This document shows positions 6,289 to 14,963 of a DNA stretch of 64,000 nt, in pieces. Each line of letters opens with the position of its first letter. Within the stretch, counting starts at the first letter, position 1. Position numbers and translations under genes: made by a program. The stretch is from Nitrosopumilus zosterae (lineage in GTDB: Archaea > Thermoproteota > Nitrososphaeria > Nitrososphaerales > Nitrosopumilaceae): assembly GCF_025998175.1 (NCBI RefSeq), contig NZ_AP026695.1, positions 1,180,760 to 1,244,759 on the forward strand, read 5' to 3'. The notes below the pieces were generated by a model. It did no database searches, was not told where the DNA came from, and was given only the letters and a program-made list of their open reading frames with translations.

Positions 6289-7530
6289 ATGGTAGAGGCA
6301 CACTTAATTGAAACAATTATCGGTATAGGAATTCTTCTTTTTGCAGCTAAACTAATGGCAGAGTTATTCCTCAGATTAAAACTGCCAATTGTATTAGGTG
6401 AACTTTTGGCAGGAATGATTGTAGGACCATTTGCATTAGGGGCATTTTTTGTAGTAGATGGAAAACAGTTGCTGCAAATCAATGATGAGATACGAATACT
6501 AGGAGAGATGGGCGCAATTGTGATTTTGTTTATGGCAGGACTTGAAATGACACCTAAAGAATTCCTAAAGGGTGGAAAAGCATCATTTACTGTAGGTACG
6601 CTGGGAGTGGTGGTCCCATTCTTTGCAGGACTCGTGGTTTTTCAAATGTTCGGATTTGATGCATTACAATCAATGCTTATTGCAACAGCACTAACAGCTA
6701 CAAGTATCGCAATTTCAATTCAAGTTCTAAGTGAATTTGGCAAAATAAAAACTCCCGAAGCTAGACTCATTATTGGCGCAGCAGTTGTAGATGACATTTT
6801 AGCAATTGCAGTATTATCAGTAGTGTCATCTATTGCAGGATCCGATGGAGGAATTGACAATATTGACATTTCTGAAATAGTAATAACAATTTTGCAGGTA
6901 TTAGGATTCTTTGCAATAATGCTTATAGTAGCAGTAGTTGTCATCCCAAAAATAATCACACCACGGCTATGGAAAGCAAAGGGAAGTGTGGAAGGAATAG
7001 CAACGGCATCATTTTTTGGAGCAGCAGCTCTTGCAGGGTCAATAGGACTATCACCTATTGTAGGGGCATTTGCAGTAGGAATGGCATTATCAACTACAAA
7101 AGTATTTGAAAAAGTGGAAAATTACATTGGGAAAATTGGATTGATTTTTGCACCATTATTCTTTGCAATTATTGGTGCACAAGTTGATCTGAGAGCAGTT
7201 GATTTGAATATTTTGATATTAAGTGGCGTAGTTATTGTAGTAGCAATTGTCACAAAATTGTTTGGGTGTGGATTGCCTGCAATGATGTTTTTGAAAAGCA
7301 AACGGCAAGGAATGCGAGTAGGAATCGGAATGATCTCAAGAGGAGAAGTAGGGCTGATTGTTGCTGGAGTAGGAGTAACTGCAGGAATTTTAACATCTGA
7401 AGTTTATTCTACAATCATAATCATGGTAGCAGTGACAACTATTATCACACCAATATGGTTAAAGATGGAATACAGGAAAGAACAAAAAAGTGGTTCAGCA
7501 CCTAGCGAACAAAATATCGAGCAGAAATAA
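6289..7530 (+). CDS. Cation/proton antiporter, CPA2 (KefB/NapA-like)
   Basis: The 413-residue protein has about 12 hydrophobic segments across its length and a hydrophilic C-terminal tail. It shows CPA2 hallmarks: an early LKLPIVLGELLAGMIVGPFA loop, GLEMTPKEF, and TATSIAISIQVLSEFGK leading to AAVVDDILAIAVL (about residues 158-178), where adjacent Asp residues bind the cation. It exchanges Na+ or K+ for H+ across the cytoplasmic membrane. No TrkA-N or other regulatory domain is attached. The gene stands alone, downstream of the integrase in the opposite orientation. Confidence 0.9.
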   Translation: MVEAHLIETIIGIGILLFAAKLMAELFLRLKLPIVLGELLAGMIVGPFALGAFFVVDGKQLLQINDEIRILGEMGAIVILFMAGLEMTPKEFLKGGKASFTVGTLGVVVPFFAGLVVFQMFGFDALQSMLIATALTATSIAISIQVLSEFGKIKTPEARLIIGAAVVDDILAIAVLSVVSSIAGSDGGIDNIDISEIVITILQVLGFFAIMLIVAVVVIPKIITPRLWKAKGSVEGIATASFFGAAALAGSIGLSPIVGAFAVGMALSTTKVFEKVENYIGKIGLIFAPLFFAIIGAQVDLRAVDLNILILSGVVIVVAIVTKLFGCGLPAMMFLKSKRQGMRVGIGMISRGEVGLIVAGVGVTAGILTSEVYSTIIIMVAVTTIITPIWLKMEYRKEQKSGSAPSEQNIEQK

Positions 7531-7604
7531 GAACAAAGTCTTAGATTATATAGAAAATTCTTTAGGATAAAATATGATTTTAGAGAAGAAATTTGCAAGG
7601 GGAA

Positions 7605-8210
7605 ATGACTATAGATTATAATGAATTAACAAAACAAGTTCTCAATTTGTATCCTCAAGTGAAATTTGCCGGAGTTGTAAATATGAAAGGAGAAATTGTT
7701 GCTGGAGGACATAAAGAAAATGTGGAGCAACTGTTAGTAGGGGATGAAATCAACATGTCAATTCATTATGCATTACAAAAAAGAGATCTCTATACAAATC
7801 TGGCATACAAGATTGGTCATGAAACATCTTCAATTACTGAATATGAAAAAGCTGCAATTATCAGCGTTCCAATTAATTCTAATGAATTATTTTTAGTTAG
7901 AACAGATAATGGGACAGATTATCTGAAAATAGTTGATCATATTCATTCAAAACTAGATCCTCAGAAATACATTCGAGATGAAATTAAAGCTATTGAAAAT
8001 GAAATCAATGAATTAAAAAATCTCAAAGAAACAAAATCAAAGAGGAAACCAGCTAGAAAGAGCATAGTAAAGAAAAAGGTGGTAAAGAGAAAACCAGCTA
8101 GAAAGAGCATAGTAAAGAAAAAGGTGGTAAAGAGAAAACCAGCTAGAAAGACAAGTAAATCCAAAAGAAAGACAAGTAAATCCAAAAGAAAAACAATCAA
8201 GCGAAGATAA
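7605..8210 (+). CDS. Roadblock-like (DUF6659-type) domain with histone-H1-like Lys-rich tail
   Basis: A TTG at 7593 is in frame, but the ATG at 7605 preceded by AAGGGGAA is the better start (201 aa). Residues 1-~120 resemble a small alpha/beta domain also present in the gene at 21723 (VKFAGVVNMKGEIVAGG here, IRFAGFLDYMGNLIVGD there). Such domains are common in Thaumarchaeota and resemble roadblock/LC7 folds. The last ~65 residues are almost all Lys, Arg, Ser, Ala, Pro and Val, built from RKPARKSIVKKKVVK twice and TSKSKRK twice. The tail is typical of histone-H1-like DNA- or RNA-binding segments. A nucleoid or ribonucleoprotein role is inferred. Confidence 0.75.
   Translation: MTIDYNELTKQVLNLYPQVKFAGVVNMKGEIVAGGHKENVEQLLVGDEINMSIHYALQKRDLYTNLAYKIGHETSSITEYEKAAIISVPINSNELFLVRTDNGTDYLKIVDHIHSKLDPQKYIRDEIKAIENEINELKNLKETKSKRKPARKSIVKKKVVKRKPARKSIVKKKVVKRKPARKTSKSKRKTSKSKRKTIKRR
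8043..8192 (+). repeat. Tandem coding repeats (45-bp and 21-bp units)
   Basis: Two copies of a 45-bp unit (8043-8087 and 8088-8132) and the start of a third (8133-8150) encode RKPARKSIVKKKVVK. They are followed by two 21-bp units (8151-8171 and 8172-8192) encoding TSKSKRK. Copies are near-identical at the DNA level, so length variation between strains is expected. Confidence 0.85.
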
Positions 8211-8374
8211 TCTAAACTAGTGAAAATCACGAAGTAATTGTATCAACTAATTAGGCTCAAAAGAAGTATAGAATCCAATAATCATCATTTAATACAAATT
8301 TCTCTACAAGATATTCGGATTCAATGAAGGCTAAATTATTTAACGAATTTATGTCCAAATCAAGATGAACATAC

Positions 8375-9961
8375 ATGAGTAATTTAGACCCTGTTTTATC
8401 AAAAGCATGTAGTGAAATTACTCAAAATATTCTAACAATTAATGACCCGAGCAAAAAACAAGTCAAAGAAGAAATCATAAAAATTTGTACAAAATATGCA
8501 TTGGATAGAATTCCTCGAAATTATGAAATCCTATCAATGGCAAAAGAATCAGATTTTAACAAATTACGAAAAGTATTACTAAGAAAACCCGCAAAGACTG
8601 CCTCAGGTGTTGCGGTAGTTGCATTAATGCCAAAACCATATGCATGCCCACATGGCAGATGCACTTATTGTCCAGGTGGAATAGAATACAACTCTCCAAA
8701 TAGTTATACGGGTAAAGAACCATCATCACTTAATGCAATAGAAAATCAATTTGATCCAAAATTGCAAATTACGTCAAAAATTAAAAAACTAATTGCATTT
8801 GGACACGAACCTTCTAAAATGGAAGTAGTAATTGTAGGAGGAACATTTCTATTTATGCCAAAAGACTATCAGGAGAATTTTATTAAATCATGTTATGATG
8901 CATTAAATGGAATTGATTCGAAAAATTTACAGGAGGCCAAATCAAATAATGAACATGCTACAATAAGAAATGTAGGATTCACAATTGAAACAAAACCAGA
9001 TTATTGTAAAAAAGAACATGTTGATTTAATGCTAAACTATGGAATCACTAGAATAGAGATAGGAGTACAATCATTACAAGAAAGAGTTTACAAAAGGGTT
9101 AACAGAGGACATAATTACAATGATGTTGTAACATCATTTCAAATTTCAAAAGACGCAGGTTATAAAATTGTGGCACATATGATGCCAGGATTACCCACAA
9201 TGACTCCAGAAGGAGACATTGCAGATTTTAAAAAATTATTTGCAGATGCACATCTACGTCCTGACATGTTGAAAATTTATCCATCATTAGTTATTGAAAA
9301 TACTCCACTGTATGAAGAATACAAGCAAGGAAAATACATCCCATATTCGGATGAAGATATGATCAAAGTGTTAACCGAAGTCAAAAAGAATGTTCCAAAA
9401 TGGGTAAGAATTATGAGGATTCAAAGAGAAATTTCTCCAAATGAAATCATTGCAGGACCAAAATCAGGAAATCTCAGACAGATAGTTCATCAAAATTTAG
9501 CAAAACAAGGACTTGTATGCAAATGCATCAGGTGTAGAGAAGCAGGACTCTCCAATAAGAAATCAGACCCAAATGATGTAAAATTAAAAAGAATCAACTA
9601 TGATTCATCTGGAGGAAAAGAAGTTTTCTTGTCATATGAGGATAAAAATGAATCAATTTATGGATTTTTGAGATTAAGAAAGCCCAGTAATGATGCCCAC
9701 AGAGACGAAGTAGGAAAAGATAGTTGCATAGTAAGAGAAATTCACGTTTATGGAAAATCATTGAAGCTTGGAGAAAAAGGAGAAAACGAAATACAACATT
9801 CAGGATTAGGAAAAAATTTGATGAATGAAGCTGAAAAGATATCCAAAGAAGAATTTGATGCAAAAAAAATTCTAGTAATCAGTGCAGTTGGTACACGAGA
9901 GTATTATCAAAAGTTAGGGTATTCATTATATGGACCATACATGTCCAAGACATTAAACTAG
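8375..9961 (+). CDS. elp3: Elp3-family tRNA U34 acyltransferase (radical SAM + GNAT)
   Basis: Archaeal Elp3 makes carboxymethyl-type modifications at wobble uridine 34 of tRNA using acetyl-CoA and a radical SAM cluster. The 528-residue protein has the cluster motif CPHGRCTYCPGG (about 90-101), a radical SAM barrel with ETKPDYC and RIEIGVQSLQERVYKRVNRG, and a C-terminal GNAT domain (GFLRLRKP, then REIHVYGKSL, HSGLGKNLMNEAEK). The length is normal for the family. No other Elongator subunits are nearby, as usual in archaea. Its stop overlaps the possible GTG start of lysS, so the pair is co-transcribed. Confidence 0.95.
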   Translation: MSNLDPVLSKACSEITQNILTINDPSKKQVKEEIIKICTKYALDRIPRNYEILSMAKESDFNKLRKVLLRKPAKTASGVAVVALMPKPYACPHGRCTYCPGGIEYNSPNSYTGKEPSSLNAIENQFDPKLQITSKIKKLIAFGHEPSKMEVVIVGGTFLFMPKDYQENFIKSCYDALNGIDSKNLQEAKSNNEHATIRNVGFTIETKPDYCKKEHVDLMLNYGITRIEIGVQSLQERVYKRVNRGHNYNDVVTSFQISKDAGYKIVAHMMPGLPTMTPEGDIADFKKLFADAHLRPDMLKIYPSLVIENTPLYEEYKQGKYIPYSDEDMIKVLTEVKKNVPKWVRIMRIQREISPNEIIAGPKSGNLRQIVHQNLAKQGLVCKCIRCREAGLSNKKSDPNDVKLKRINYDSSGGKEVFLSYEDKNESIYGFLRLRKPSNDAHRDEVGKDSCIVREIHVYGKSLKLGEKGENEIQHSGLGKNLMNEAEKISKEEFDAKKILVISAVGTREYYQKLGYSLYGPYMSKTLN

Positions 9962-9969
9962 TGAAAAAG

Positions 9970-11556
9970 ATGTCTGAGCAAGAAATTATCGGTAAAGGAA
10001 CGTGGATTGACAAGCTAGCTTGGGAACTTCTTGAACGTGAAAAAACTCTTGGAAGAAATTTAGATCTTATTAAAGTAGAAAGTGGTCTTGGAGCATCAGG
10101 TGTTCCACATATTGGAAGTTTAGGAGATGCAGTAAGAGCATACGGTGTAAAACTAGCATTAGAGAATTTGGGTTACAAGTCAGAATTGATTGCATATTCA
10201 GATGATCTAGATGGTTTACGAAAAATACCAGAGGGATTTCCTGACTCTCTTAAAGAGCATTTAGCAAAACCAGTTTCATTAATCCCTGATCCTTATGGAT
10301 GTCATGATTCGTATGGAATGCATATGAGCAGTATTCTTTTAGACGGATTAGATCAAGTTGGAATAAAATATGAATTTAGAAGAGCAATAGACACATACAA
10401 GAAAGGATTGCTTCAAGAACAAATTCACACCATTCTACAAAACAGTGTAAAAATTGGAGAGAAAATTTCAGAACTTGTAGGACAAGAAAAATACCAGAAA
10501 TACCTCCCATACTTTCCAGTTTGTGCAAATTGCAATCGCCTCTATACAGCTGAGGCCACAGAGTACATTACAGATGAAAAGAAAGTAAAGTATCATTGCC
10601 ATGACGCAGAAATTGGCTCAAAGAGGATCAAAGGATGTGATCACCATGGAGAGGCAGACATCACAAAAGATCTTGGGAAATTAGCTTGGAAAGTAGAGTT
10701 TGCAGCAAGATGGGCAGCATTTGACATCAGATTTGAAGCATATGGAAAAGACATCATGGATTCAGTGAAGGTAAATGATTGGGTAGCTGATGAGATTCTA
10801 GAATTCCCACATCCACATCATGTAAAATATGAAATGTTCTTAGATAAGGGTGGAAAGAAAATTTCAAAATCACTTGGAAATGTAATTACTGCACAAAAAT
10901 GGTTAGAGTTCGGGAGTCCAAAATCAATTCTGTTATTACTATACAAAAGAATTACAGGTGCACGTGAATTGGGATTTGAAGATATTCCATCTTTAATGGC
11001 AGAGTATAACGAATTAGAAGACATTTACTTTGGACGAATCAAAGTGGACAATGAAGCAAAACTAGTAAAATCAAAAGGACTCTATGAATACGTAAATTTA
11101 CTCAATCCCCCCAAACAATCAAGCACTCATGTGAACTATAGATTATTAGTAGAACTAGCAAAAATATTCAAAGAAAATAGAGGTGAGCGAATAATGAAAA
11201 AACTACTAGATTACGGAGTAATTAAAAATCCAGAATCAGATGTAGAAGAACTAATCAAACTTGCAGGAAATTATTCAAATGAGTTTGATAAACAAGAAAA
11301 AACACAAGTTGATCTAGATGATTCTGCAAAAAAAGCACTAAAGATGTTAGTAGATAGACTCGGTAACGAAGATGAACCTGAAGACATTCAAAATACAATA
11401 TACCAAATTGCAAAATCAAACGATGTGCAACCAAAAGATTTCTTTAAAATACTATATCAAATAATTCTCGGAACGTCTAGAGGACCAAAAATAGGACCGT
11501 TCATCTCAGATATTGGAAGAAAGCAAGTTGCAAAAACACTTTCAGAGTATGTATAA
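9970..11556 (+). CDS. lysS: Lysyl-tRNA synthetase, class I
   Basis: Class I LysRS charges tRNA-Lys and occurs in most archaea instead of the class II enzyme. The frame begins at GTG 9961, overlapping the elp3 stop; I prefer ATG 9970 (MSEQEIIG). The HIGH-type motif is GVPHIGSLG (about 45-53), and the KMSKS-type motif is KKISKSLGN (about 295-303). A Cys-rich insertion, CANCNRLY through CHDAEIGSKRIKGCDHHGEAD, is the zinc-binding region seen in this class. At about 528 residues it is full length. The next small membrane gene starts 2 bp after the stop. Confidence 0.96.
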   Translation: MSEQEIIGKGTWIDKLAWELLEREKTLGRNLDLIKVESGLGASGVPHIGSLGDAVRAYGVKLALENLGYKSELIAYSDDLDGLRKIPEGFPDSLKEHLAKPVSLIPDPYGCHDSYGMHMSSILLDGLDQVGIKYEFRRAIDTYKKGLLQEQIHTILQNSVKIGEKISELVGQEKYQKYLPYFPVCANCNRLYTAEATEYITDEKKVKYHCHDAEIGSKRIKGCDHHGEADITKDLGKLAWKVEFAARWAAFDIRFEAYGKDIMDSVKVNDWVADEILEFPHPHHVKYEMFLDKGGKKISKSLGNVITAQKWLEFGSPKSILLLLYKRITGARELGFEDIPSLMAEYNELEDIYFGRIKVDNEAKLVKSKGLYEYVNLLNPPKQSSTHVNYRLLVELAKIFKENRGERIMKKLLDYGVIKNPESDVEELIKLAGNYSNEFDKQEKTQVDLDDSAKKALKMLVDRLGNEDEPEDIQNTIYQIAKSNDVQPKDFFKILYQIILGTSRGPKIGPFISDIGRKQVAKTLSEYV

Positions 11557-11558
11557 TT

Positions 11559-11756
11559 ATGGTACATGGGGAACATAACAAAACACGAAACAACGGTGGA
11601 TTTGCTATGATAATTTTTGGGGCATTGCTGCTATTTCTTGCACCAAATATCTATCCAGAAATGCCTGAATTAGGCATAGTTTCCTTGTTTGGCGGAATGG
11701 GTATTGGGGGAATTGGATTTTACTTGAAATTTTTCAGAAATCGTACTAAAAGATAA
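11559..11756 (+). CDS. Small two-helix membrane protein (65 aa)
   Basis: After a polar start (MVHGEHNKTRNNGG), two hydrophobic helices follow (FAMIIFGALLLFLAPNIY and GIVSLFGGMGIGGIGFYL), then a basic tail FRNRTKR expected to stay in the cytoplasm. It lies 2 bp after lysS and is likely in the same transcript. I do not recognise a family. Confidence 0.65.
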   Translation: MVHGEHNKTRNNGGFAMIIFGALLLFLAPNIYPEMPELGIVSLFGGMGIGGIGFYLKFFRNRTKR

Positions 11757-11794
11757 AGAAACGTTCATCTTTTGGAAAAAATGACATAATAACA

Positions 11795-12580
11795 ATGGGA
11801 CTTTTTGGTAAGAAAAAAGAAGAAGCAGAGACAGTATCTCAAAATAGCGAAGAGTATGTGCTAAAAGAAGAACTTGAAGCAGAAGTTGAAAAACTGCAAG
11901 AAGAATTTAGAGCAAAACAAGGTCAACTAGACGAAATTACCCAGAAAATTAAATCAGTAAAAGAAGAGTACGACGCCACAGTTGGCAATTTAATGCTAGT
12001 CAAAAAAGAGCTCAATCAAAAAAAAATGGAGCATGACATTATTCAAAGGGAATGCAAAGAGATGGAAGCAAGAATCAAAAATGCGGAGAAAATTAAAGAT
12101 TCAAAATCAATTGAAGAGTTCAAACAAACAGAAGAGAATTTAGCAAAGTTAAAGCGAGAACTAGAAGAATTTACAGAAAAACAAAAGGAGTTAAAAGAAG
12201 AAATTGAGCAGAGCAAATCAGATTTACATAACATTAGAAAACAGCAAATAGACACTCAAAAAGAGCTTGATGAAGCAAACTCAAGACTTTATAATGCAAA
12301 AGAAGAATTAAACAGAAAAGATCAGTTTCAAGACATAGACGTACTCACTCCTAAAGAAAAACAATTCATTACAGGTGAAAAATCAAATGAGAAAAGTTCT
12401 GCAGGAATTATCGAAGCTGCAAGCGCAGTGGTCGGGTCATTAAAATCAAAACTAAGTATGACTGAAAAAGAATTAGAAACAGTTCAACTGCTTTTGGAAA
12501 AGGAAAGAGAAGAACACCAAGTGACAAAAAAAGAGCTTGATGAAATCAAGACATTATCTAAAAAACTAGAAGAATCATAG
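11795..12580 (+). CDS. Long coiled-coil protein (261 aa)
   Basis: Almost the entire product is predicted coiled coil: heptads run from about residue 22 to 180, rich in E, K and Q (LEAEVEKLQEEF, KELNQKKMEHDI, ELKEEIEQSKSDL). A short region (DVLTPKEKQFITGEKS and GIIEAASAVVGSLKSKLS) breaks it before a final helix. There is no signal peptide or membrane segment. It may be a scaffold or cell-organisation protein, but coiled coils match many families by composition alone, so no function is assigned. It overlaps the convergent next gene by 6 bp. Confidence 0.75.
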   Translation: MGLFGKKKEEAETVSQNSEEYVLKEELEAEVEKLQEEFRAKQGQLDEITQKIKSVKEEYDATVGNLMLVKKELNQKKMEHDIIQRECKEMEARIKNAEKIKDSKSIEEFKQTEENLAKLKRELEEFTEKQKELKEEIEQSKSDLHNIRKQQIDTQKELDEANSRLYNAKEELNRKDQFQDIDVLTPKEKQFITGEKSNEKSSAGIIEAASAVVGSLKSKLSMTEKELETVQLLLEKEREEHQVTKKELDEIKTLSKKLEES

Positions 12581-13015
12581 ACTCTCAAAATGTTTTTTCC
12601 ATTTTGATTTAATTTCTTGCTCAGACATGCCCATATCATAAAGAGGAGATGTCACCTCAGAGACAGATGTAACATCAACTAGCACGATTGAATTAATTGG
12701 ACTCTTGACACCATTTTTTCTATAATGATTGAAAATTTTCTCAAATTCAAGATTTTTTTGAAGGATTTTAGCCTTACCCCTAAACAAGTATCCCTTTCGT
12801 AAAAGAGGATCAATTACGTTAATCTCAATATTGGGATTGGATTGTAGATTTTTTATGGTGTCAGGCGAGCGAATGTTAGCAAATGCCAATGTATTCTCAG
12901 TCCATCCAATTATGGTGCCCTTTGGAGAAAGGTTAGGTGATCCATCAGAATTGACAGTTGCAACATATCCAAGCTTTTGCAGATCTAAAAATTCCTTGAT
13001 TTTAGGAGTAATCAT
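12575..13015 (-). CDS. Pyridoxamine 5'-phosphate oxidase-like flavin-binding protein
   Basis: The 146-residue protein fits the split-barrel PNPOx-like family: LGYVATVNSDGSPNLSPKGT near residues 15-34, then FANIRSPDTIKNLQSNPNIEINVIDP and GYLFRGKAKIL. These bind FMN or F420 and often reduce small quinone-like or tetrapyrrole substrates. It is short, single-domain and lacks the C-terminal dimer segment of true PdxH, so vitamin B6 synthesis is unlikely. Substrate unknown. Confidence 0.8.
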   Translation of the reverse strand: MITPKIKEFLDLQKLGYVATVNSDGSPNLSPKGTIIGWTENTLAFANIRSPDTIKNLQSNPNIEINVIDPLLRKGYLFRGKAKILQKNLEFEKIFNHYRKNGVKSPINSIVLVDVTSVSEVTSPLYDMGMSEQEIKSKWKKHFESL

Positions 13016-13054
13016 AAGAATAATTTAAGTAGATTGCTATAAGGTATTTTGCAA

Positions 13055-13153
13055 TTACCTCATGACTTCTGCCATATACTGAGAAAAGAAGAAAAATGAA
13101 ATTCCTCCTCCAATAATTGCAACCCAAGCAACTATCTGCTTAATTTTAGACAC
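13055..13153 (-). CDS. Tiny single-helix membrane protein (32 aa)
   Basis: From a GTG at 13153, the frame reads MSKIKQIVAWVAIIGGGISF, continuing FFFSQYMAEVMR to TAA at 13055. It has a positively charged start, one helix with a GGG kink and a short polar end. An in-frame stop lies 16 codons upstream, so it cannot be much longer. Composition is that of a genuine small membrane protein, but the GTG start and length leave doubt. Confidence 0.45.
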   Translation of the reverse strand: MSKIKQIVAWVAIIGGGISFFFFSQYMAEVMR

Positions 13154-13237
13154 ATTATAGAAATTTTTGAACTCACTATTGAATCTAATTGAATTTTATT
13201 GAGACAATTTAATTAAACTGCAAGCAAAATAACAACA

Positions 13238-13387
13238 TTGACAAGCATCAAAGATGTTGGAAAATTTTTTCTATTCATTGTTGGAGGATTAGTAGCAATT
13301 ATTGTGGGCTCTTTTATGATTAGAGGAACCATGCATATGTGGGATAATCCAGATAAGGAAAAATCAGAAAACAAGGAAAAGGACTAA
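13238..13387 (+). CDS. Small single-helix membrane protein (49 aa)
   Basis: A TTG start at 13238 gives 49 residues: TSIKDVGKF, a hydrophobic helix (FLFIVGGLVAIIVGSFMI), then RGTMHMWDNPDK and a charged KEKSENKEKD tail. An in-frame stop lies nine codons before the TTG. The sequence is protein-like throughout and lies in a plus-strand run of small genes. No family is recognised. Confidence 0.55.
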   Translation: MTSIKDVGKFFLFIVGGLVAIIVGSFMIRGTMHMWDNPDKEKSENKEKD

Positions 13388-13416
13388 AAAGCAAGCATTA
13401 TCAAATTATTTTAGAA

Positions 13417-13716
13417 TTGTTTCATGAATCATCAATTAGAAAATCATTAGATGAATATATTAAAAGAAGAATTTTGGAAATACCGACTGAAATCAAACAA
13501 ACATTTCCAAATATCAAACAAATTTGGAAGTGTAGTGATGAATTTAGTTTTCTTTATGGATATTATATTGGAAAAATTGAGGAAGGGGCGTTACGTTATT
13601 TATTAAAGGCAACTCGGGCATCGGCTGGAGGTTATGTGGATACTTTTGAGATTAGAGGAATTATTGAAACACATAAAATGGAATTACATGATGCAATAAA
13701 ATCTGCAATCAATTAG
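13417..13716 (+). CDS. Hypothetical protein (99 aa)
   Basis: It begins at a TTG (13417) and is mostly alpha/beta: SIRKSLDEYIKRRILEIPTE, then FSFLYGYYIGKIEEGALRYL and YVDTFEIRGIIETHKMELHD. There are no Cys clusters, membrane segments or known motifs. It appears to be a compact soluble protein of a lineage-specific family. It lies between two small plus-strand genes. Confidence 0.6.
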   Translation: MFHESSIRKSLDEYIKRRILEIPTEIKQTFPNIKQIWKCSDEFSFLYGYYIGKIEEGALRYLLKATRASAGGYVDTFEIRGIIETHKMELHDAIKSAIN

Positions 13717-13750
13717 TGAAGTAGAAATAGGACATCGCTCACATAATAGC

Positions 13751-13924
13751 ATGGTAGGACCGCAAGATGGAGGATTTGGATTTGACCAATCTAAAAAATA
13801 CACAACAGTTGAAAATATTGAAGAGGTTTGTGTTCAGTGTCAAGCAGGACAGCACAAAAAATGTCTAAAAAAATCAAAAGAACAGGAAATTTGTGAATGT
13901 GAGCATTGCATGATTTATGGTTAG
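13751..13924 (+). CDS. Small Cys-rich zinc-binding-like protein (57 aa)
   Basis: ATG at 13751 opens a 57-residue frame with VCVQCQAGQHKKCLKK (about 27-42) and ICECEHCMIYG at the end. The CxxC, HxxxC and CxCxxC pattern could hold one or two zinc ions. The N-terminus (MVGPQDGGFGFDQSKKYTTV) is polar. It is followed 39 bp later by another tiny Cys-rich gene. The family is unnamed to me. Confidence 0.6.
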   Translation: MVGPQDGGFGFDQSKKYTTVENIEEVCVQCQAGQHKKCLKKSKEQEICECEHCMIYG

Positions 13925-13962
13925 ACAATACAAGGTAATCCATTAAAACATTAAAAATCAAC

Positions 13963-14073
13963 ATGAATTGCAATAACAAAAAATCAGGATGTTATCATGA
14001 CAATGCCATACACGAAGATGGAAATGGCAAATGTCTAGTTAGAGGATGCAAGTGCGGAAAATTTCAAAATTAG
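13963..14073 (+). CDS. Tiny Cys-rich protein (36 aa)
   Basis: A 36-residue frame begins MNCNNKKSGCYHDNAIHEDG and ends with KCLVRGCKCGKFQN. Five Cys and two His in 36 residues suggest metal binding. The stop overlaps the end of the convergent gene (from 14070) by 4 bp, a packing typical of real adjacent genes. Function unknown. Confidence 0.5.
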   Translation: MNCNNKKSGCYHDNAIHEDGNGKCLVRGCKCGKFQN

Positions 14074-14402
14074 AGATTTACTAATTTGTTTTCAAGTTCT
14101 TTGATTTCTTTTTGATGTGAATCAGAGATGTTTTGTGCAAACTCTTTGTGTGCGGAAATGATTGAGTTTAATGCATCATGATAATTTGGATGTCCTTTTT
14201 TGAGAACATCACAGGATTCTAGAGACGTTATATGACCTGTAACTGTTGCCATTGCGCCTTTTTGATTAAATTGCACTATTCCACCAAACGCCTCAATTAG
14301 CATGTACGCACATTCTGCTTTACATTTGTAAGTAACTCTGCCAGTTTCAGTATTGAATAGTTGTGTGATTCCACCTGGTTTTCTAGTAACTATAACTGTC
14401 AT
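14070..14402 (-). CDS. Hypothetical protein (110 aa)
   Basis: The N-terminal half looks like a small beta-rich domain (MTVIVTRKPGGITQLFNTET, then YKCKAECAYMLIEAFGGIVQ), and the C-terminal ~35 residues form a helix (SIISAHKEFAQNISDSHQKE). No catalytic motif is recognised. It lies next to ferritin in the same orientation, 43 bp after it. Confidence 0.6.
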   Translation of the reverse strand: MTVIVTRKPGGITQLFNTETGRVTYKCKAECAYMLIEAFGGIVQFNQKGAMATVTGHITSLESCDVLKKGHPNYHDALNSIISAHKEFAQNISDSHQKEIKELENKLVNL

Positions 14403-14444
14403 AGATTGATTTGAGATAAAGAGATATTAATTATTTTAGAAAAT

Positions 14445-14963
14445 TTATGCTGTAGGATCAGTTTGTGGTTTTGCTGCTTGTGTTGCAAGATATTTATCAA
14501 TTTCATTAATTCCTAACTTGTCTCTTCCTAAAAGATCAAACTTTTGCAGGATTGTTTCAAACTTTGTTTCTTCTTGAACTTGTTCATTTACAAACCATTC
14601 TAGAAATGCATATGTGGAATGGTCTTTTTCCTTTTGTGCAATCTCAACCATTTTGTGAATTGCGGCAGTAACTATTTGCTCATTTTTCAGTGCGCTTTTG
14701 ATTAATCCTTCAAGGGATTTGTAGGAACTAACCGGAGCTTTGATTGCAGGGATTGTTGCAACAGCACCTAAAGCATTAAGAAAATGAACTAATTTGAGCA
14801 TATGAGTTCTCTCCTCATCAGATTGTGCATAGAAATAATTTGCTGCACCCTGATATCCTGTTACTTCACACCAAGACGCCATGGCAAGATAACTGTTTGA
14901 TGCGGAAGCCTCAAGGGTGACTTGATCATCAAGTGCTTTTTTCATTTTAGGAGAAAGTTTCAT
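14445..14963 (-). CDS. ftn: Ferritin (iron storage)
   Basis: The 172-residue product from ATG 14963 is a four-helix ferritin: LDDQVTLEASASNSYLAMAS (helix A, with the Glu ligand), SDEERTHMLKLVHFLNALGA (helix B, with ExxH), then HKMVEIAQKEKDHSTYAFLE and NEQVQEETKFETILQKF. Di-iron ligands E, ExxH, E and Q/E are recognisable, so ferroxidase activity is likely. It oxidises Fe(II) and stores Fe(III) in a 24-mer. The frame stays open upstream to 15122, but that extension does not look like ferritin. Confidence 0.93.
   Translation of the reverse strand: MKLSPKMKKALDDQVTLEASASNSYLAMASWCEVTGYQGAANYFYAQSDEERTHMLKLVHFLNALGAVATIPAIKAPVSSYKSLEGLIKSALKNEQIVTAAIHKMVEIAQKEKDHSTYAFLEWFVNEQVQEETKFETILQKFDLLGRDKLGINEIDKYLATQAAKPQTDPTA

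Noticed and set aside
8211-8374. Possible C/D sRNA between the H1-like gene and elp3
   Set aside because: A box-C-like ATGATGA exists on the minus strand, but no matching box D, second box pair or terminal stem was found.
12043-12255. Minus-strand Ser/Phe-rich frame inside the coiled-coil gene
   Set aside because: It is the antisense of Lys/Glu-rich codons, a typical shadow frame.
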